Shown in pieces: positions 36,404 through 46,857 of a stretch of 64,000 bases of DNA (positions within the stretch are counted from its first letter, which is position 1; the number at the start of each line of letters is the position of its first letter). The notes under the pieces are model-generated. The model was not told where the DNA came from, searched no databases, and worked only from the letters and a program-made list of their open reading frames with translations. The translations under genes were made by a program, and so were the position numbers. Location of the stretch: assembly GCA_017427415.1 (NCBI GenBank), contig JAFRSU010000047.1:62001-126000 (forward strand), written 5' to 3'. Source of the stretch: Lachnospiraceae bacterium (GTDB lineage Bacteria; Bacillota; Clostridia; Lachnospirales; Lachnospiraceae).

Positions 36404-36436
36404 TTAGGGACAGTGCCCGGAAAACACCGTCCCTAA
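36404..36436. repeat. Small palindrome TTAGGGACAGTG / CACCGTCCCTAA
   Basis: Two 12-nt arms with one mismatch enclose a 9-nt loop, about 40 bp after the second importer's binding-protein stop codon. It may act as a terminator or 3' fold; the core GGGAC...GTCCC recalls family B. Confidence 0.7.
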
Positions 36437-36474
36437 AAATCAATTAATAAGAATTCAAAAATTCAAATTTGAAA

Positions 36475-37962
36475 TTATCTGTTGTTAGCAGCGTCGATAT
36501 ATGCTTTCCAAGTATCACGTACCTGCTCCTGAAGAGCTGCGATATCAGCGTTAGGTCCAACGTTCCATACGAACTCAGGACCTGCATTAAGATCAGGAAT
36601 AACTGAGTAGTAGGTGTTAAGTCCGTGCTCAGGCTCTGACATCATAGGTACAGTCTCGTCCATTGCTCTCTCATCGAAGTTGCTGTTCTTAGCTGTCTCA
36701 ACATATCCGTTGTAATCCTCGTAGCCGGGAACGGGGTTGGTGTAAAGATTCCAAGCAAATGCAATCTTTCTTGCTCTCTCGTCACCATAGCAAGCAGGGA
36801 TACAATGAGGGTTGTTGTCCCAACGGTTAAGAAGTGTAGAAGCCTTGGGTCCCTTAGGGAACATAACGAAGCCCATTTCGAAGTTGGTCTCGCTGAACTG
36901 ACCTGAACCTGTAGGCTGATATTCCTGATCCTCCATGAATCCTACAACACCACTCTTGAACTCGTCCATATAGTAGTTCCAAGCAGCACCTTCAATATCA
37001 TGCTGATTATACTTTGTGAAGATATCAACGATCCAGTTAAGAGCTTCTGTAGTCTCAGGATCTTCAAGGTTATATGTGAACTTACCGCTAGCGTCCTTAC
37101 CAACGTACTTTCCACCGTTAGAAATAACAGCTGCGTTTACACATACGGAATTGTTACAGCAAAGTCCGAATACGTCATCCTGACCATCGCCGTCTGTATC
37201 TCTCTGAACCTTAGCAAGGAGCTTTTCAAACTCTTCCCATGTCCAGGTGCCGTTCTTCTGCATATCATAGATGTCATCAGGATTGATACCAGCTTCCTTA
37301 AGAACGCTCTTATTGAAGAAGATACCATCACGAGGCTCTGAAGGACCTGCGAAGCAACAGTAAATGCTGCTACCATATGAGTATAACTCATGTGTCTTGT
37401 TCTGAGCGAACTTCTCGCTTGAGAAATCAAGAACGTCAGGCATCTTAGAAAGGTCATACATAAGACCTGAAGCCATAGCACTTACAACTGCGGGATCGTT
37501 ACGGAGAACGAATACATAGTTCTTATCATCGCCACCATTTGTAGCATACTCAACGAAATCGTTAGGAGCTGAACCCCAGTCAGATATAGCCTGAGATCTG
37601 ATGGTGAAGTTGTACTTATCCATCATTTCCTTCTGATATTGACGCTGTGCCTCTTCGTACTCTGTCTTAGGCTCGCCGGGATCTTCGGGTGACCACCAGT
37701 CACGGATGATGATTTCCATTCCGCCAAGGTCCTGAAGATCAGCGGGAACAGGTGTCTCTGTTACTACAGGTGCATCGGTAATTTCAGGTGCATCGGTAGG
37801 CTTGTCAGCTTCCTTTGTAGGCTCAGTTGTAGGTGCATCGGTAGTAGAAGGTGTATCGGTAGGCTTGGTATCTTCGTTCTTGTCACTACAAGCTGTAACA
37901 CCTACTACCATAGCGGTAGCCATGAATGCTGCAAAAATTCTCTGTAAGTTTCTCTTTTTCAT
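36475..37962 (-). CDS. Extracellular solute-binding lipoprotein, second importer
   Basis: 495 residues. Lipoprotein signal with cysteine 25 (VGVTACSDK); a threonine/proline/aspartate-rich linker (about 30-75); then a family-1 binding domain with PGEPKTEYEEAQ and WSPEDPG segments. It is the last gene of the large operon, separated by 186 bp from the permease upstream. That gap is AT-rich and may hold a secondary promoter. Substrate unknown; carbohydrate is likely from family and neighbours. Confidence 0.88.
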   Translation of the reverse strand: MKKRNLQRIFAAFMATAMVVGVTACSDKNEDTKPTDTPSTTDAPTTEPTKEADKPTDAPEITDAPVVTETPVPADLQDLGGMEIIIRDWWSPEDPGEPKTEYEEAQRQYQKEMMDKYNFTIRSQAISDWGSAPNDFVEYATNGGDDKNYVFVLRNDPAVVSAMASGLMYDLSKMPDVLDFSSEKFAQNKTHELYSYGSSIYCCFAGPSEPRDGIFFNKSVLKEAGINPDDIYDMQKNGTWTWEEFEKLLAKVQRDTDGDGQDDVFGLCCNNSVCVNAAVISNGGKYVGKDASGKFTYNLEDPETTEALNWIVDIFTKYNQHDIEGAAWNYYMDEFKSGVVGFMEDQEYQPTGSGQFSETNFEMGFVMFPKGPKASTLLNRWDNNPHCIPACYGDERARKIAFAWNLYTNPVPGYEDYNGYVETAKNSNFDERAMDETVPMMSEPEHGLNTYYSVIPDLNAGPEFVWNVGPNADIAALQEQVRDTWKAYIDAANNR

Positions 37963-38148
37963 TTTTTCCTCCTTCTCATAGGAACTAGCGTAATATTTTA
38001 TTATCGCTAATTTATCTAAACCGTAATGTTTTCGGGCTTAATTTCTTTCCGGGAGCCTTGGAACCGATACGGTTTACATACAATAATGAAATTATAACAC
38101 ATTAGTTACAAATATGCAACATTTTAATGAAATTGTAATAATATTTTT

Positions 38149-39153
38149 TTACATCTTAATACCTGTACTTGCTATACTCTCAACGAATGCACGCTGTGCA
38201 AATAAGTATAAGAAGATAACAGGGAATACGATCATCAAAGTACCTGTTGAAAGTATCTGGTTTGAACGTGCTACAGTAAGCTGTGCCTGTACTGTACCCT
38301 GTGCACGTCCAATGTAAACAGATAAGCTGTTAACAATTCTTGCAAGTGAAGTACTTACAAGTGATACTGACTGGAAGAACAGCTTTGAATAGAAGCCGTC
38401 TGTCCACTGCCATACAAATGCAAACAGGAAACATGATGTAATGATAGGCTTTGCCTGAGGAAGCATGATCCTGATGAAGGTCTTTAAAGTACCGCATCCA
38501 TCGATGTAAGCTGCTTCTTCAAGGTCTACAGGGATATTTCTGAAGTACTGACGTACCATGTAAATGTACAATCCGTTCTTTAATCCCATACACCCGGCAC
38601 TTATCAGGTAATAAGGTACAGGTGAATTTCTAAGGTTCAGCGGTGCACCTGTCGTCGCTTTTATGATACCGAAGATATCAAAGAAATTGAAATGCAGGTA
38701 CAGTGAACTTGATATGGTCTGCGGAGGAATAATGATTACAAGGATAACCAATGCAAACCATAATTTTTTAAGCGGGAACTGGAATCTTGCGAAACCATAA
38801 CCTACCAGTGTACACATAGCTATCTGAAGGAGAGCTATGGTAAACGAAATGATGATCGAATGTACTAAACTGTTGCTGTAATCCATGATCAAAGGATCGG
38901 CAGCTATCTTGTAGTTAGCAATCGTAAAATGCTTCGGTATGGATATAACGACAGGATCATAAAGATCGTTCTCTCCCATGAAGCTTACCGATATCTTGTT
39001 AAGTACGGGCTGCAGGATAAGGAAGCACAGACCGAACAGAAGGATCGCACGAAGGATGGATACACCATACTTGGTGATTCTTTTTCTTAACAAATATCCG
39101 TTAGATAATCTGTTTCTTTCCCAAAAATTAAATCCGGCTTTCTTTTTAGTCAT
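38149..39153 (-). CDS. Sugar ABC transporter permease (MalG-like), second pair
   Basis: 334 residues from the ATG at 39153 (AAGGTGG 10 nt upstream); the longest frame's ATG at 39198 is within the previous gene without a site. Six membrane segments and the EAA loop LEEAAYIDGCGTLKTFIRIM are visible. The gene overlaps the preceding permease by 8 bp, implying coupled translation. Confidence 0.9.
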   Translation of the reverse strand: MTKKKAGFNFWERNRLSNGYLLRKRITKYGVSILRAILLFGLCFLILQPVLNKISVSFMGENDLYDPVVISIPKHFTIANYKIAADPLIMDYSNSLVHSIIISFTIALLQIAMCTLVGYGFARFQFPLKKLWFALVILVIIIPPQTISSSLYLHFNFFDIFGIIKATTGAPLNLRNSPVPYYLISAGCMGLKNGLYIYMVRQYFRNIPVDLEEAAYIDGCGTLKTFIRIMLPQAKPIITSCFLFAFVWQWTDGFYSKLFFQSVSLVSTSLARIVNSLSVYIGRAQGTVQAQLTVARSNQILSTGTLMIVFPVIFLYLFAQRAFVESIASTGIKM

Positions 39154-40054
39154 TGTAATATACCACCTTTGAAATGAAGAATGATGTGATACCAACAAAC
39201 GCTATTATGAAAAGGAAATATATCCAAGACATAGCAGATGCGGGTCCGTATTGTAACTTAGATGTCATTTCATTCTGTATCTTTGTGATAACCTGGTTAT
39301 CAGATCTCATACAGAAGTCTACTACAGTGTAGATCCAGTTTACGAGGAACAAGGATGAGATCATGGGGAAGGTGATCTTCCAAAGACTCTCCCACCTTGT
39401 ACAGCCGTCTATGCTGGCTGCTTCGTACATACTGGATGATATTGTCTGCAGACCGGAAAGGAAAATGATGATCTGCATACCTGAAGCCATCGCAACATCA
39501 TAGATGTTATCGATAACCTCGAATACTTTGTCAAATACGGCGCCACCGACATCCATCGTTTTTAGTATTGATTCTACCGCGGCGCTTACGCTTATACCTG
39601 AAACCGAATCCTCAACCGCATTCTGCATTGCTGCCATGTACTGGTTATTGCTCTCAAGTCCTAATATAACACCGGATGAAAGGATAACCGGAAGGAAGAA
39701 TACCGCTCTGACAAAGCTTCTGCCTTTAAACTCCTGATTAAGTACCAGTGAAATAAAGAAACTGAATACGATTATGGCTAATGTGTATACAACCAGTCTT
39801 ATAAGTTCTTCTGTAAGAAGTCTTGTGAAATCCGGGTCAACTCTGAAAGCTTTTCTGTAGTTTTCAAAACCTATCATGGTTCTTATGTTTTCTTCGTTAC
39901 CTTTAAGTGTTACCTCCTGAAAACTCATGACAAGCGAATCGATCATAGGTTTTAACATAAATAGCAGGAAACCCAGAATGAAAGGTAATATAAATATATA
40001 CCCTGATATTGCTTTACGTTTCTGAAGACCGGCTAATTTTTTTTGTTTCTTCAT
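39146..40054 (-). CDS. Sugar ABC transporter permease (MalF-like), second pair
   Basis: 302 residues. Six membrane segments, EAA loop MYEAASIDGCTRWESLWKIT. It has a long, glycine/valine-rich periplasmic-side insert between segments (about residues 120-190) that is unusual for this family. It pairs with the overlapping permease downstream and follows the DUF5696-like gene by 24 bp. Confidence 0.88.
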   Translation of the reverse strand: MKKQKKLAGLQKRKAISGYIFILPFILGFLLFMLKPMIDSLVMSFQEVTLKGNEENIRTMIGFENYRKAFRVDPDFTRLLTEELIRLVVYTLAIIVFSFFISLVLNQEFKGRSFVRAVFFLPVILSSGVILGLESNNQYMAAMQNAVEDSVSGISVSAAVESILKTMDVGGAVFDKVFEVIDNIYDVAMASGMQIIIFLSGLQTISSSMYEAASIDGCTRWESLWKITFPMISSLFLVNWIYTVVDFCMRSDNQVITKIQNEMTSKLQYGPASAMSWIYFLFIIAFVGITSFFISKVVYYND

Positions 40055-40078
40055 AGCAATTTTCCCTTTCTTATAAGT

Positions 40079-42718
40079 TTATCTTACAACCGTATAATCT
40101 CTTGCACGAACAAATATTTCAGGAGTAAAGTACTCATTGTAACCGAAGTTTACATATACCTTAGTTCCGTCTTCATAAGTTGTACATGATACAGTGTTTT
40201 TATCATCAATAAACTCATGCCCTACCATCTTCTGATTGAATACATGTCCAAGTTCTGAATTATATCTGTCGTAGATCTTGACCATGTTCTGTCTCCATGA
40301 ATCATAATCACAACCGTAATAATGTGTATATAATGTATCCTGAAGGGTAAATGCCGATTCTTTCATAAATGTAAAGCTAAGTCCGGCACCATAAGCTGCA
40401 GAATAAAGGATCTCATCATCCTGATTACCGCTTATGTTGATGGATTCACCGGTATAGTTTACATAACCGTGTATTGCAAGCTGAAGGAAAGGAATATTCT
40501 CATCAAGGATCGTATAATCGCTTCCCTTAAGATCCATATTGGTTACCAAGCTGGCATAAGGGATTGCATATTCATTACCCTGGTTAACTATTAAGTACTG
40601 ACCGTCATCCTTTATCTTCTTTAACAGCTCTGCATGAAGAACCTTAACGCTCTCACGTGAATGGAAGTCATCATCATAGTAGTCAGCAGCAAGATCTTTT
40701 CCGATATCGTCAAAGCTTATGCCTGCATTATACTTCTTACATGCTTCGATCAATCTGTCCGCATATGTCATTGAAAGAGGAGTATGTACAAGATAGTATG
40801 ATTCGCTGCCTTCTCTTAATGCATATGTAACAGCACTGTACTTGAATATCTCCATTCTTTCCTGAGCTATGTTCTTAGCAGCATCTCCGAAAGAGAAGAA
40901 ACCATCGAAGATGTCGCTGTCCATTGCATACATTACAATACCGTTAAGTGTAAGGTTATAACCTAAATTCTTAACTGCACTTGACAGATCGTTAAGATCG
41001 CTCTTTCCGCCAAGTTTTGATACAGGTTTGATGCTTGAGAATACTGTCTGCTTAACACCGCCGTTACACCATCCGGTATATTTTAATGCCAGATTATCAA
41101 TACCTATATTATCATGAATATCATTTACTATTTCTTCTGCTTCCTTAAAACTGGTAAGTTCAAGAGGACGTGATACCGGAATACCGAGTACCTGTTCCTT
41201 CTTGTCAACAGCACCGACAAGCTCTACACATACAGGTGTTGAAGTATCTGTGTTCTTATCAAATGCTGCACCGTATTTGCTGATCAGATAATCCTGATAA
41301 CCATGAGCCATATCTACATAATCATCTGAATCAATAAATACATAAGTCTGTTCTATCTTTTCATCCTGAGGAAGTCCTTCGATATAACAATAGATCGTAG
41401 TGCTGACCGTCTGATCGGAAGAACCCATATCATAAAGTTCTCTCTGGAACATGTCATACTTAAAGTATGCATTGTTACAAGGGCTCTTAGGACGATAGAT
41501 ATCTGCATATACCGAGCAGTAAGAATTGCCTTCGGAAGGGATACAAATGAATGAGTTTCCGCCTTCCGCCATACCGAATACTCCGTATGTGGAAATAGGA
41601 TCATGTATGATCGAATCCTTTGTAAGGCAGAGGTCACGTCCGAATACCTTGGTCGCATAAGCTTCCATAGAGGACTTACCATTGTTATAATTGATTATCG
41701 AACCACCGCCTTCGGGTACTACGATATATCCCTCATCATCCTTGCTGCCTGCTCCAAAATAAGGAAGTACTGTAAGGTTGGTCAAAGGATAATTTGCAGG
41801 GTTTTCAATCTTGTTGAAAGGAATTGTTACGCTAAGTCTGTTTCCTTCTAAGAGTCTATATTCAACAGTAACGTTAAAGATAGGCTTTTCCTGAGTTGAA
41901 CCCTGAGAATCAAGCTCCTGATCCTTAGCAAGCATCTCTTCGTTATAACCGATAGATAAGAATGCTCTTTCAAGCTTTTCCATTGTAGCACGTCCAAGTT
42001 TATCACGAAGTATATAAAGAGGTTCCTCTTCTACTGAAGGATATCTCTCTTTGATGACCTCATACTGGTCTTCATCATACTTACTGATCTTATCCTTATC
42101 CCATTTTTTGTAACTGCCCTTTGTATCTCTTGCTATCTTTGTACTGTTTGCAGCTTCGATCTGAGAGATATACTCTTCAAATTCGTCTGCCTTACAAACA
42201 GGAGGGCACATATAAACTTTTGCAACATCACCGATCGAATAATCAACAGAAACACAGTCACCTTCCTGATGAACATTGTATATCTGTTTTTCAATACTGT
42301 ACTTGCTTGTTCCGTATGATTCAAACAAAGCACCGACTTCATTTGAATACTCTACGATAAGCTGTGACTTAAGCTTTGCAGCTATTTCGTCCGAAGCACC
42401 GGCTAAGATATCTTCGGGGTTGGAATCCCATACTGCACCGGTCTTCTTGTTGGTAACAGTGAACATTGTTGTTGTAGGATCAAGTGAAAATACCAGGTCA
42501 CCCTTTTCAAGTACGAAGGGTGTTGTAGCACCGTCATACTCATATAATTCAGGCATAGGTACCACGTCATCTGATTTCTTAACATTAGCCCCGTATACAA
42601 ACAACGCAATGGTAATGGCCAGTAACACCATCGGGGCGATCAAGTCCTTAAAGAACTGAATGATCTTTTGTTTTCTCTCATTTTTTAATTCAACATTTAC
42701 ATTCTTATTCTTCTTCAT
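40079..42718 (-). CDS. DUF5696-like surface protein with predicted barrel (glycosidase-like?)
   Basis: 879 residues. A basic N-terminus and one membrane anchor (about residues 28-46, APMVLLAITIALFVYGANV) are followed by a large extracellular part. The N-terminal third is beta-rich (FSLDPTTTMFTVTNKKTGAVW); the middle and C-terminal parts contain strand-helix repeats such as ALKYTGWCNGG and LGGKSDLNDLSSAVKNLGY, which look like a TIM barrel of the GH36/GH101 kind. The family assignment to DUF5696 is from memory and the glycosidase idea is inference. It lies between YIP1-like and permease genes, in operon with both importers. Confidence 0.7.
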   Translation of the reverse strand: MKKNKNVNVELKNERKQKIIQFFKDLIAPMVLLAITIALFVYGANVKKSDDVVPMPELYEYDGATTPFVLEKGDLVFSLDPTTTMFTVTNKKTGAVWDSNPEDILAGASDEIAAKLKSQLIVEYSNEVGALFESYGTSKYSIEKQIYNVHQEGDCVSVDYSIGDVAKVYMCPPVCKADEFEEYISQIEAANSTKIARDTKGSYKKWDKDKISKYDEDQYEVIKERYPSVEEEPLYILRDKLGRATMEKLERAFLSIGYNEEMLAKDQELDSQGSTQEKPIFNVTVEYRLLEGNRLSVTIPFNKIENPANYPLTNLTVLPYFGAGSKDDEGYIVVPEGGGSIINYNNGKSSMEAYATKVFGRDLCLTKDSIIHDPISTYGVFGMAEGGNSFICIPSEGNSYCSVYADIYRPKSPCNNAYFKYDMFQRELYDMGSSDQTVSTTIYCYIEGLPQDEKIEQTYVFIDSDDYVDMAHGYQDYLISKYGAAFDKNTDTSTPVCVELVGAVDKKEQVLGIPVSRPLELTSFKEAEEIVNDIHDNIGIDNLALKYTGWCNGGVKQTVFSSIKPVSKLGGKSDLNDLSSAVKNLGYNLTLNGIVMYAMDSDIFDGFFSFGDAAKNIAQERMEIFKYSAVTYALREGSESYYLVHTPLSMTYADRLIEACKKYNAGISFDDIGKDLAADYYDDDFHSRESVKVLHAELLKKIKDDGQYLIVNQGNEYAIPYASLVTNMDLKGSDYTILDENIPFLQLAIHGYVNYTGESINISGNQDDEILYSAAYGAGLSFTFMKESAFTLQDTLYTHYYGCDYDSWRQNMVKIYDRYNSELGHVFNQKMVGHEFIDDKNTVSCTTYEDGTKVYVNFGYNEYFTPEIFVRARDYTVVR

Positions 42719-42757
42719 TGCTTCTCCTCTATATCAAATATCTATGCTTTCTTTCGG

Positions 42758-43417
42758 TTAAATTCTGAAAAGCATTTCTTTTACTAATGATACAATATAA
42801 GCAATACCCTGCGATATCATGCTGAAGAACAGTAAGAGAATAAATACTTCAACTAATACTGCAAATATTGAAAATAAAGTAAACAACAGGTTCTTTCCTG
42901 CACGATACTCATGGATCTGACCCATAGCCACGATGATAAGTATTGCACAGTAAACGAGTGTGATTGTTCCGACTGTTGTATAGAAGCCTGCCTCATCTAC
43001 AGTAACGCCGTTAGAAAAGATCATCAGGAACAGCTGTACTATAGGGTAAGGAAGCATTCCGTAACATGTAGCCATATATACCTGCCCAAGTTTTCCTTTA
43101 CCATCTGCAAGCGTTGTAAGAGCCCAGTTTCCGACTACCCACAAAGCAAGAGGGAATACAATGGTACCGATATAAAGCAGGATGTTTGTTTCTTCCCAGT
43201 TAATATCAATAAATATGAAGCTGGTATACTTCAAACTGAGGATTCTCATTAAAACGGTAGCAAACAGAATTGTGTTAGCTACAGCCATCGTACCGCGTTT
43301 TTCATGGGTAAGATCCCAATAACCGTCAATCGGGTGAGTACAGCAGTAGAAAGCGAATTTTAAGGAGTCCTTATACTTATTTAATTTCTTTCGCCTCAGC
43401 GACCTCTTTGATGCCAT
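42758..43417 (-). CDS. YIP1-family membrane protein
   Basis: 219 residues with about five membrane segments in the pattern of bacterial YIP1 proteins (HPIDGYWDLTHEKRGTM near residue 32 and YMATCYGMLPYP, both typical). The basic N-terminus is cytoplasmic. The role of bacterial YIP1 proteins is unknown; here it may help assemble or localise the importer or the DUF5696-like protein. Neighbours: NHL protein 19 bp upstream, DUF5696-like 39 bp downstream. Confidence 0.78.
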   Translation of the reverse strand: MASKRSLRRKKLNKYKDSLKFAFYCCTHPIDGYWDLTHEKRGTMAVANTILFATVLMRILSLKYTSFIFIDINWEETNILLYIGTIVFPLALWVVGNWALTTLADGKGKLGQVYMATCYGMLPYPIVQLFLMIFSNGVTVDEAGFYTTVGTITLVYCAILIIVAMGQIHEYRAGKNLLFTLFSIFAVLVEVFILLLFFSMISQGIAYIVSLVKEMLFRI

Positions 43418-43436
43418 ATTGTCCTATCTCCATCCA

Positions 43437-44948
43437 TTATAATTGAAAAATATCAGCAGTGTCGATTTCATGCTTTACTCGTTTAAGTCTTCCGATTCCC
43501 ATAGGAACGAGGAATAATATGAGTATTACTACAACAATAACTACTATATGATCTTCTACCCACTGCTTACGATACTGCTTAAATGCTTTTGAATAGTTTT
43601 CAGCATCATGCTTAAGCTTGAAATACTCCATAGCTTCTTCGTATTTCTTCTGTCTCAAGAGTGAACGTCCGATACCGATATAAGCAAGGTCATAGTTTCC
43701 GTTAAGTTCCATAACCTTTCTCCAGCTGGCCTCAGCCTTATCATACTCGCCAAGGTCGAACTGATCTACCGCATCATATATGAGATTTCCGTATTCAGTG
43801 GTAACAAATAATGTAATGGCACCGTCGTTCTCATCAAGTACGAGAAGATCTTTTCCAATATGGTCAATACTTACAGCTGAGTTAAAGTAGCCGTCCATAT
43901 TACCGGTTCCGCCGAATGCGAATACCAGGTGACCCTGATCGTCATATCCGAAAAGTCTGCCACGGTTTCTGTCAAGACAGATATAAATGTCGTTGTAAAG
44001 TGTGGTTATATCACAGAATCTTGAAGGTCCTGTCTTCTTTCCGCCGGTACCCATGTAAAGGTCACCGTATATAGCATAACTTCCGTTTCGAACTAAGATG
44101 TCGTTACCGAGAAGGTTAAGTTTACGAACTACTGTTGAAGCCTCCGACTTGATATCTTCTTCGGTAGGCTTTGAAGTACATACATATATGAAACCTTCAC
44201 TGTCCATGTAAAGGTTATCATACTGTGTAGGAACGAAGTTTGCCATTTTTTCGATCTGTTCCTGTGATGCAAAATGCTTCCAGAACCAGTCCCAGAAATT
44301 ATAAGTAACAGGTGTAGCTCCTACGAAGCCTGAGAATGTACCGTCGTTTTCGTATTTGATAAGACCCTTGTTAACGTTATCACCTACGCAGTAAACACGT
44401 TCTGCTGTATCAACAACTATCTTTGAAGGAGCAAAATCAAAGTTTTCACTGTTGTCTGCAAGTGAAGCATCATCGGGCTTATCAAACTGCATTAAGTAAT
44501 TCCAGTTGGAATCAAGTTTTAATATTCTCTTGTTGCCCTTGTCTGCTACAAAGATATTACCATCTTCCGAAACAGCTACATCTGTAGGTCCGTTGAAGGT
44601 ATTGATCTCAGTACCTGTGATCTCTGTAACTTCTTTGATAACCTTAAACTTAGTCTCGGAAACTCTCTCCAAGAGAACAATCCTGTTGTTGCCGGTATCG
44701 CAGACATAAACAACACCATAGAATTCAGCAATACTCTGAGGCTTGCTGAAGTTTGTCTCAATTCCGAGATCGGCTGCTGTAATAACAGCACCTACAGCAT
44801 ATGCATCGGGTGAATCTGTGAACTCGCCCCAGTAATCGTAATTGTAGGTATAACTGCTGTCAGCATGTGCACTTACACCGAAAGGTACAGCTGCAAGAAG
44901 CATTGTACATAAAATAAGTGCAATGACTTTTGTAAATTTTTTCTTCAT
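43437..44948 (-). CDS. Secreted/anchored NHL-repeat propeller with TPR and C-terminal membrane segment
   Basis: 503 residues. Signal peptide of about 27 residues; six-bladed NHL-type propeller (about 45-390; repeats such as GVVYVCDTGNNRIVLLE, DGNIFVADKGNKRILKLD); two TPR-like helices near 395-455 (EYDKAEASWRKVMELNG); and a membrane segment at about 468-488, with a short cytoplasmic tail. It may bind a carbohydrate or peptide outside the cell and signal or scaffold inside. It is in the middle of the importer operon. Confidence 0.8.
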   Translation of the reverse strand: MKKKFTKVIALILCTMLLAAVPFGVSAHADSSYTYNYDYWGEFTDSPDAYAVGAVITAADLGIETNFSKPQSIAEFYGVVYVCDTGNNRIVLLERVSETKFKVIKEVTEITGTEINTFNGPTDVAVSEDGNIFVADKGNKRILKLDSNWNYLMQFDKPDDASLADNSENFDFAPSKIVVDTAERVYCVGDNVNKGLIKYENDGTFSGFVGATPVTYNFWDWFWKHFASQEQIEKMANFVPTQYDNLYMDSEGFIYVCTSKPTEEDIKSEASTVVRKLNLLGNDILVRNGSYAIYGDLYMGTGGKKTGPSRFCDITTLYNDIYICLDRNRGRLFGYDDQGHLVFAFGGTGNMDGYFNSAVSIDHIGKDLLVLDENDGAITLFVTTEYGNLIYDAVDQFDLGEYDKAEASWRKVMELNGNYDLAYIGIGRSLLRQKKYEEAMEYFKLKHDAENYSKAFKQYRKQWVEDHIVVIVVVILILFLVPMGIGRLKRVKHEIDTADIFQL

Positions 44949-44964
44949 CGTTAACCTCCCTGTA

Positions 44965-45876
44965 TCAATCCTTCATACCTGAGCTAGCCATTGTCTCAAG
45001 AATCTGGCTCTCGGAGAAGATGAATATTGCTATCGGAACTATCATAAGTACTACTGTAACAGCAGCACCCTGACCGGTTCTTGCTATACCACCGCCCTGG
45101 ATCTGACCCATGGCGTAGGGAAGTGTCTTTTTCTGCTCTGAGAAGATGTACATACCACCGTTGTTATTCCAAAGTGCCTGAACCTGGAAGATGATAAGTG
45201 TCATCCATGCAGGCTTAACGTTAGGCATAACGATTCCGGTAAATACCTTCCACTCTGATGCACCGTCGATCTTAGCTGCTTCAACAAGTGAAGTAGGAAG
45301 ACCTTCCATGAACTGCTTCATAAGGAACATGCCCATAGGTGATGCAAATGCAGGAATGATTATTGACCAATATGTATCGATCCAACCTAACTTACTAAGT
45401 AAGATGTAGTTAGGAACCTGTGTAACAGCAGGAACGAACATGATGGCTACGGTTACTATCTTGAAAAATAATCTTCCGCCGGGGAAGTCATACTTTGCAA
45501 GAACGAATGCACCCATTGATGCGATAAGCAGGTGGCCTGCTGTTCCGGCAAATGTAATAAAGATAGTATTGAATAAGTATCTCGTGAATGTAACCCATGA
45601 TTTACCAAGTGTTACAAACAGATCTGAGAAGTTGTCGAGTGTCGGGTTCTGTGCGAAGATCTTCGGAGGGAACCTGAACAGCTCATCCAGAGGTTTCAGG
45701 GCATTCGCTACCGCATAAACAAGCGGGAATACCATGACGACAGCCATTAATATAAGGAAGATGTAGAGGCCAACATCGCCGCCTACCGACCTGTTAGGTC
45801 TTCTTCTTCTTATAAGAGGCTTATGATAAGGCTTGTAATATGTTTCTTTTGTCTTAGCTTTAGCTTTTTTACTCAT
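44965..45876 (-). CDS. Sugar ABC transporter permease (MalG-like), first pair
   Basis: 303 residues, six membrane segments, EAA loop LVEAAKIDGASEWKVFTGIV. It follows the MalF-like partner by 1 bp and precedes the NHL gene by 16 bp. Confidence 0.9.
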   Translation of the reverse strand: MSKKAKAKTKETYYKPYHKPLIRRRRPNRSVGGDVGLYIFLILMAVVMVFPLVYAVANALKPLDELFRFPPKIFAQNPTLDNFSDLFVTLGKSWVTFTRYLFNTIFITFAGTAGHLLIASMGAFVLAKYDFPGGRLFFKIVTVAIMFVPAVTQVPNYILLSKLGWIDTYWSIIIPAFASPMGMFLMKQFMEGLPTSLVEAAKIDGASEWKVFTGIVMPNVKPAWMTLIIFQVQALWNNNGGMYIFSEQKKTLPYAMGQIQGGGIARTGQGAAVTVVLMIVPIAIFIFSESQILETMASSGMKD

Positions 45877-45877
45877 A

Positions 45878-46816
45878 TCAGGTTCCTACTCTCCTTAATA
45901 GACTTTGAATTGCCTTGTTACATAAGATCATCAAAAGGAATAATACTGTTGCTATAGCGCAGGCATAACCCATCTCGAATCTCTGGAAACCGAAGTCCAT
46001 CAGACAAGAAACGATGGTATGTGCAGCGTAGTCTGTACTTGGGAAGCCGCAGAGTGCAGCACAAACATCGTGCTGTGAGAAGCTCTGTGTGATGGCCATA
46101 ACGGCACCGAATATAAGCATGGGCTTCATGTTAGGTAATGTGATATACCAAAGCTCCTGCCATCTGTTCTTAACACCGTCAACCATACCTGCTTCGTACT
46201 GGGAACGGTCAACACCCTGAAGTCCGGCAACGAATGAAAGGAATCCGGTACCAAGACTCATCCAAAGGATAACACCCATACAGATTGGAAGCATGAACTG
46301 AGGATTTACGAACCAGAGAATAGGCTGTTCGATAATACCCAGATCCATAAGGAATGAATTTACATAACCGTAAGCATCACCTCTGAAGAATACAGAGAAG
46401 ATGGTGTAACATGTACCTGCGATCGAAGGTGCGTAGAATACAACAACCGCTACGCTTCGTACGGCTCTGGGAAGTTCGTTTATGAGCCACGCGAAAAGGA
46501 ATGATAACAGATAACCTACAGGTCCGGTTATGATCGCTATAACCAGTGTGTTCTTAAGACCGATAAGGAAAATATCATCTTCAAGAACCAGGCTGATATA
46601 GTTTGCAAGACCAAGGAATCTAGGAGATTCCAAAATGTTGTAATACGTAAAGCTGTAATAGATCGATGCTACTACGGGGTAAACATAGAACATGCAGAAG
46701 ATTACAGCATACGGAAGCAGGAATAAATAGCAATTCTTAGCAAGCTTTGCTTTCTTCCATGCAGTGCTCGCGTTGTGTTTTCTCAACGCGAAATACTTTT
46801 TCAAATACTCGCCCAT
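45878..46816 (-). CDS. Sugar ABC transporter permease (MalF-like), first pair
   Basis: 312 residues, six membrane segments, with the EAA loop in QYEAGMVDGVKNRWQELWYI (a variant with glycine for alanine). It follows the 1024-residue binding protein by 41 bp. Confidence 0.9.
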   Translation of the reverse strand: MGEYLKKYFALRKHNASTAWKKAKLAKNCYLFLLPYAVIFCMFYVYPVVASIYYSFTYYNILESPRFLGLANYISLVLEDDIFLIGLKNTLVIAIITGPVGYLLSFLFAWLINELPRAVRSVAVVVFYAPSIAGTCYTIFSVFFRGDAYGYVNSFLMDLGIIEQPILWFVNPQFMLPICMGVILWMSLGTGFLSFVAGLQGVDRSQYEAGMVDGVKNRWQELWYITLPNMKPMLIFGAVMAITQSFSQHDVCAALCGFPSTDYAAHTIVSCLMDFGFQRFEMGYACAIATVLFLLMILCNKAIQSLLRRVGT

Positions 46817-46857
46817 AAAACTCTCCCTTAATTATATAATGCTTATCTTAGTCGTAA

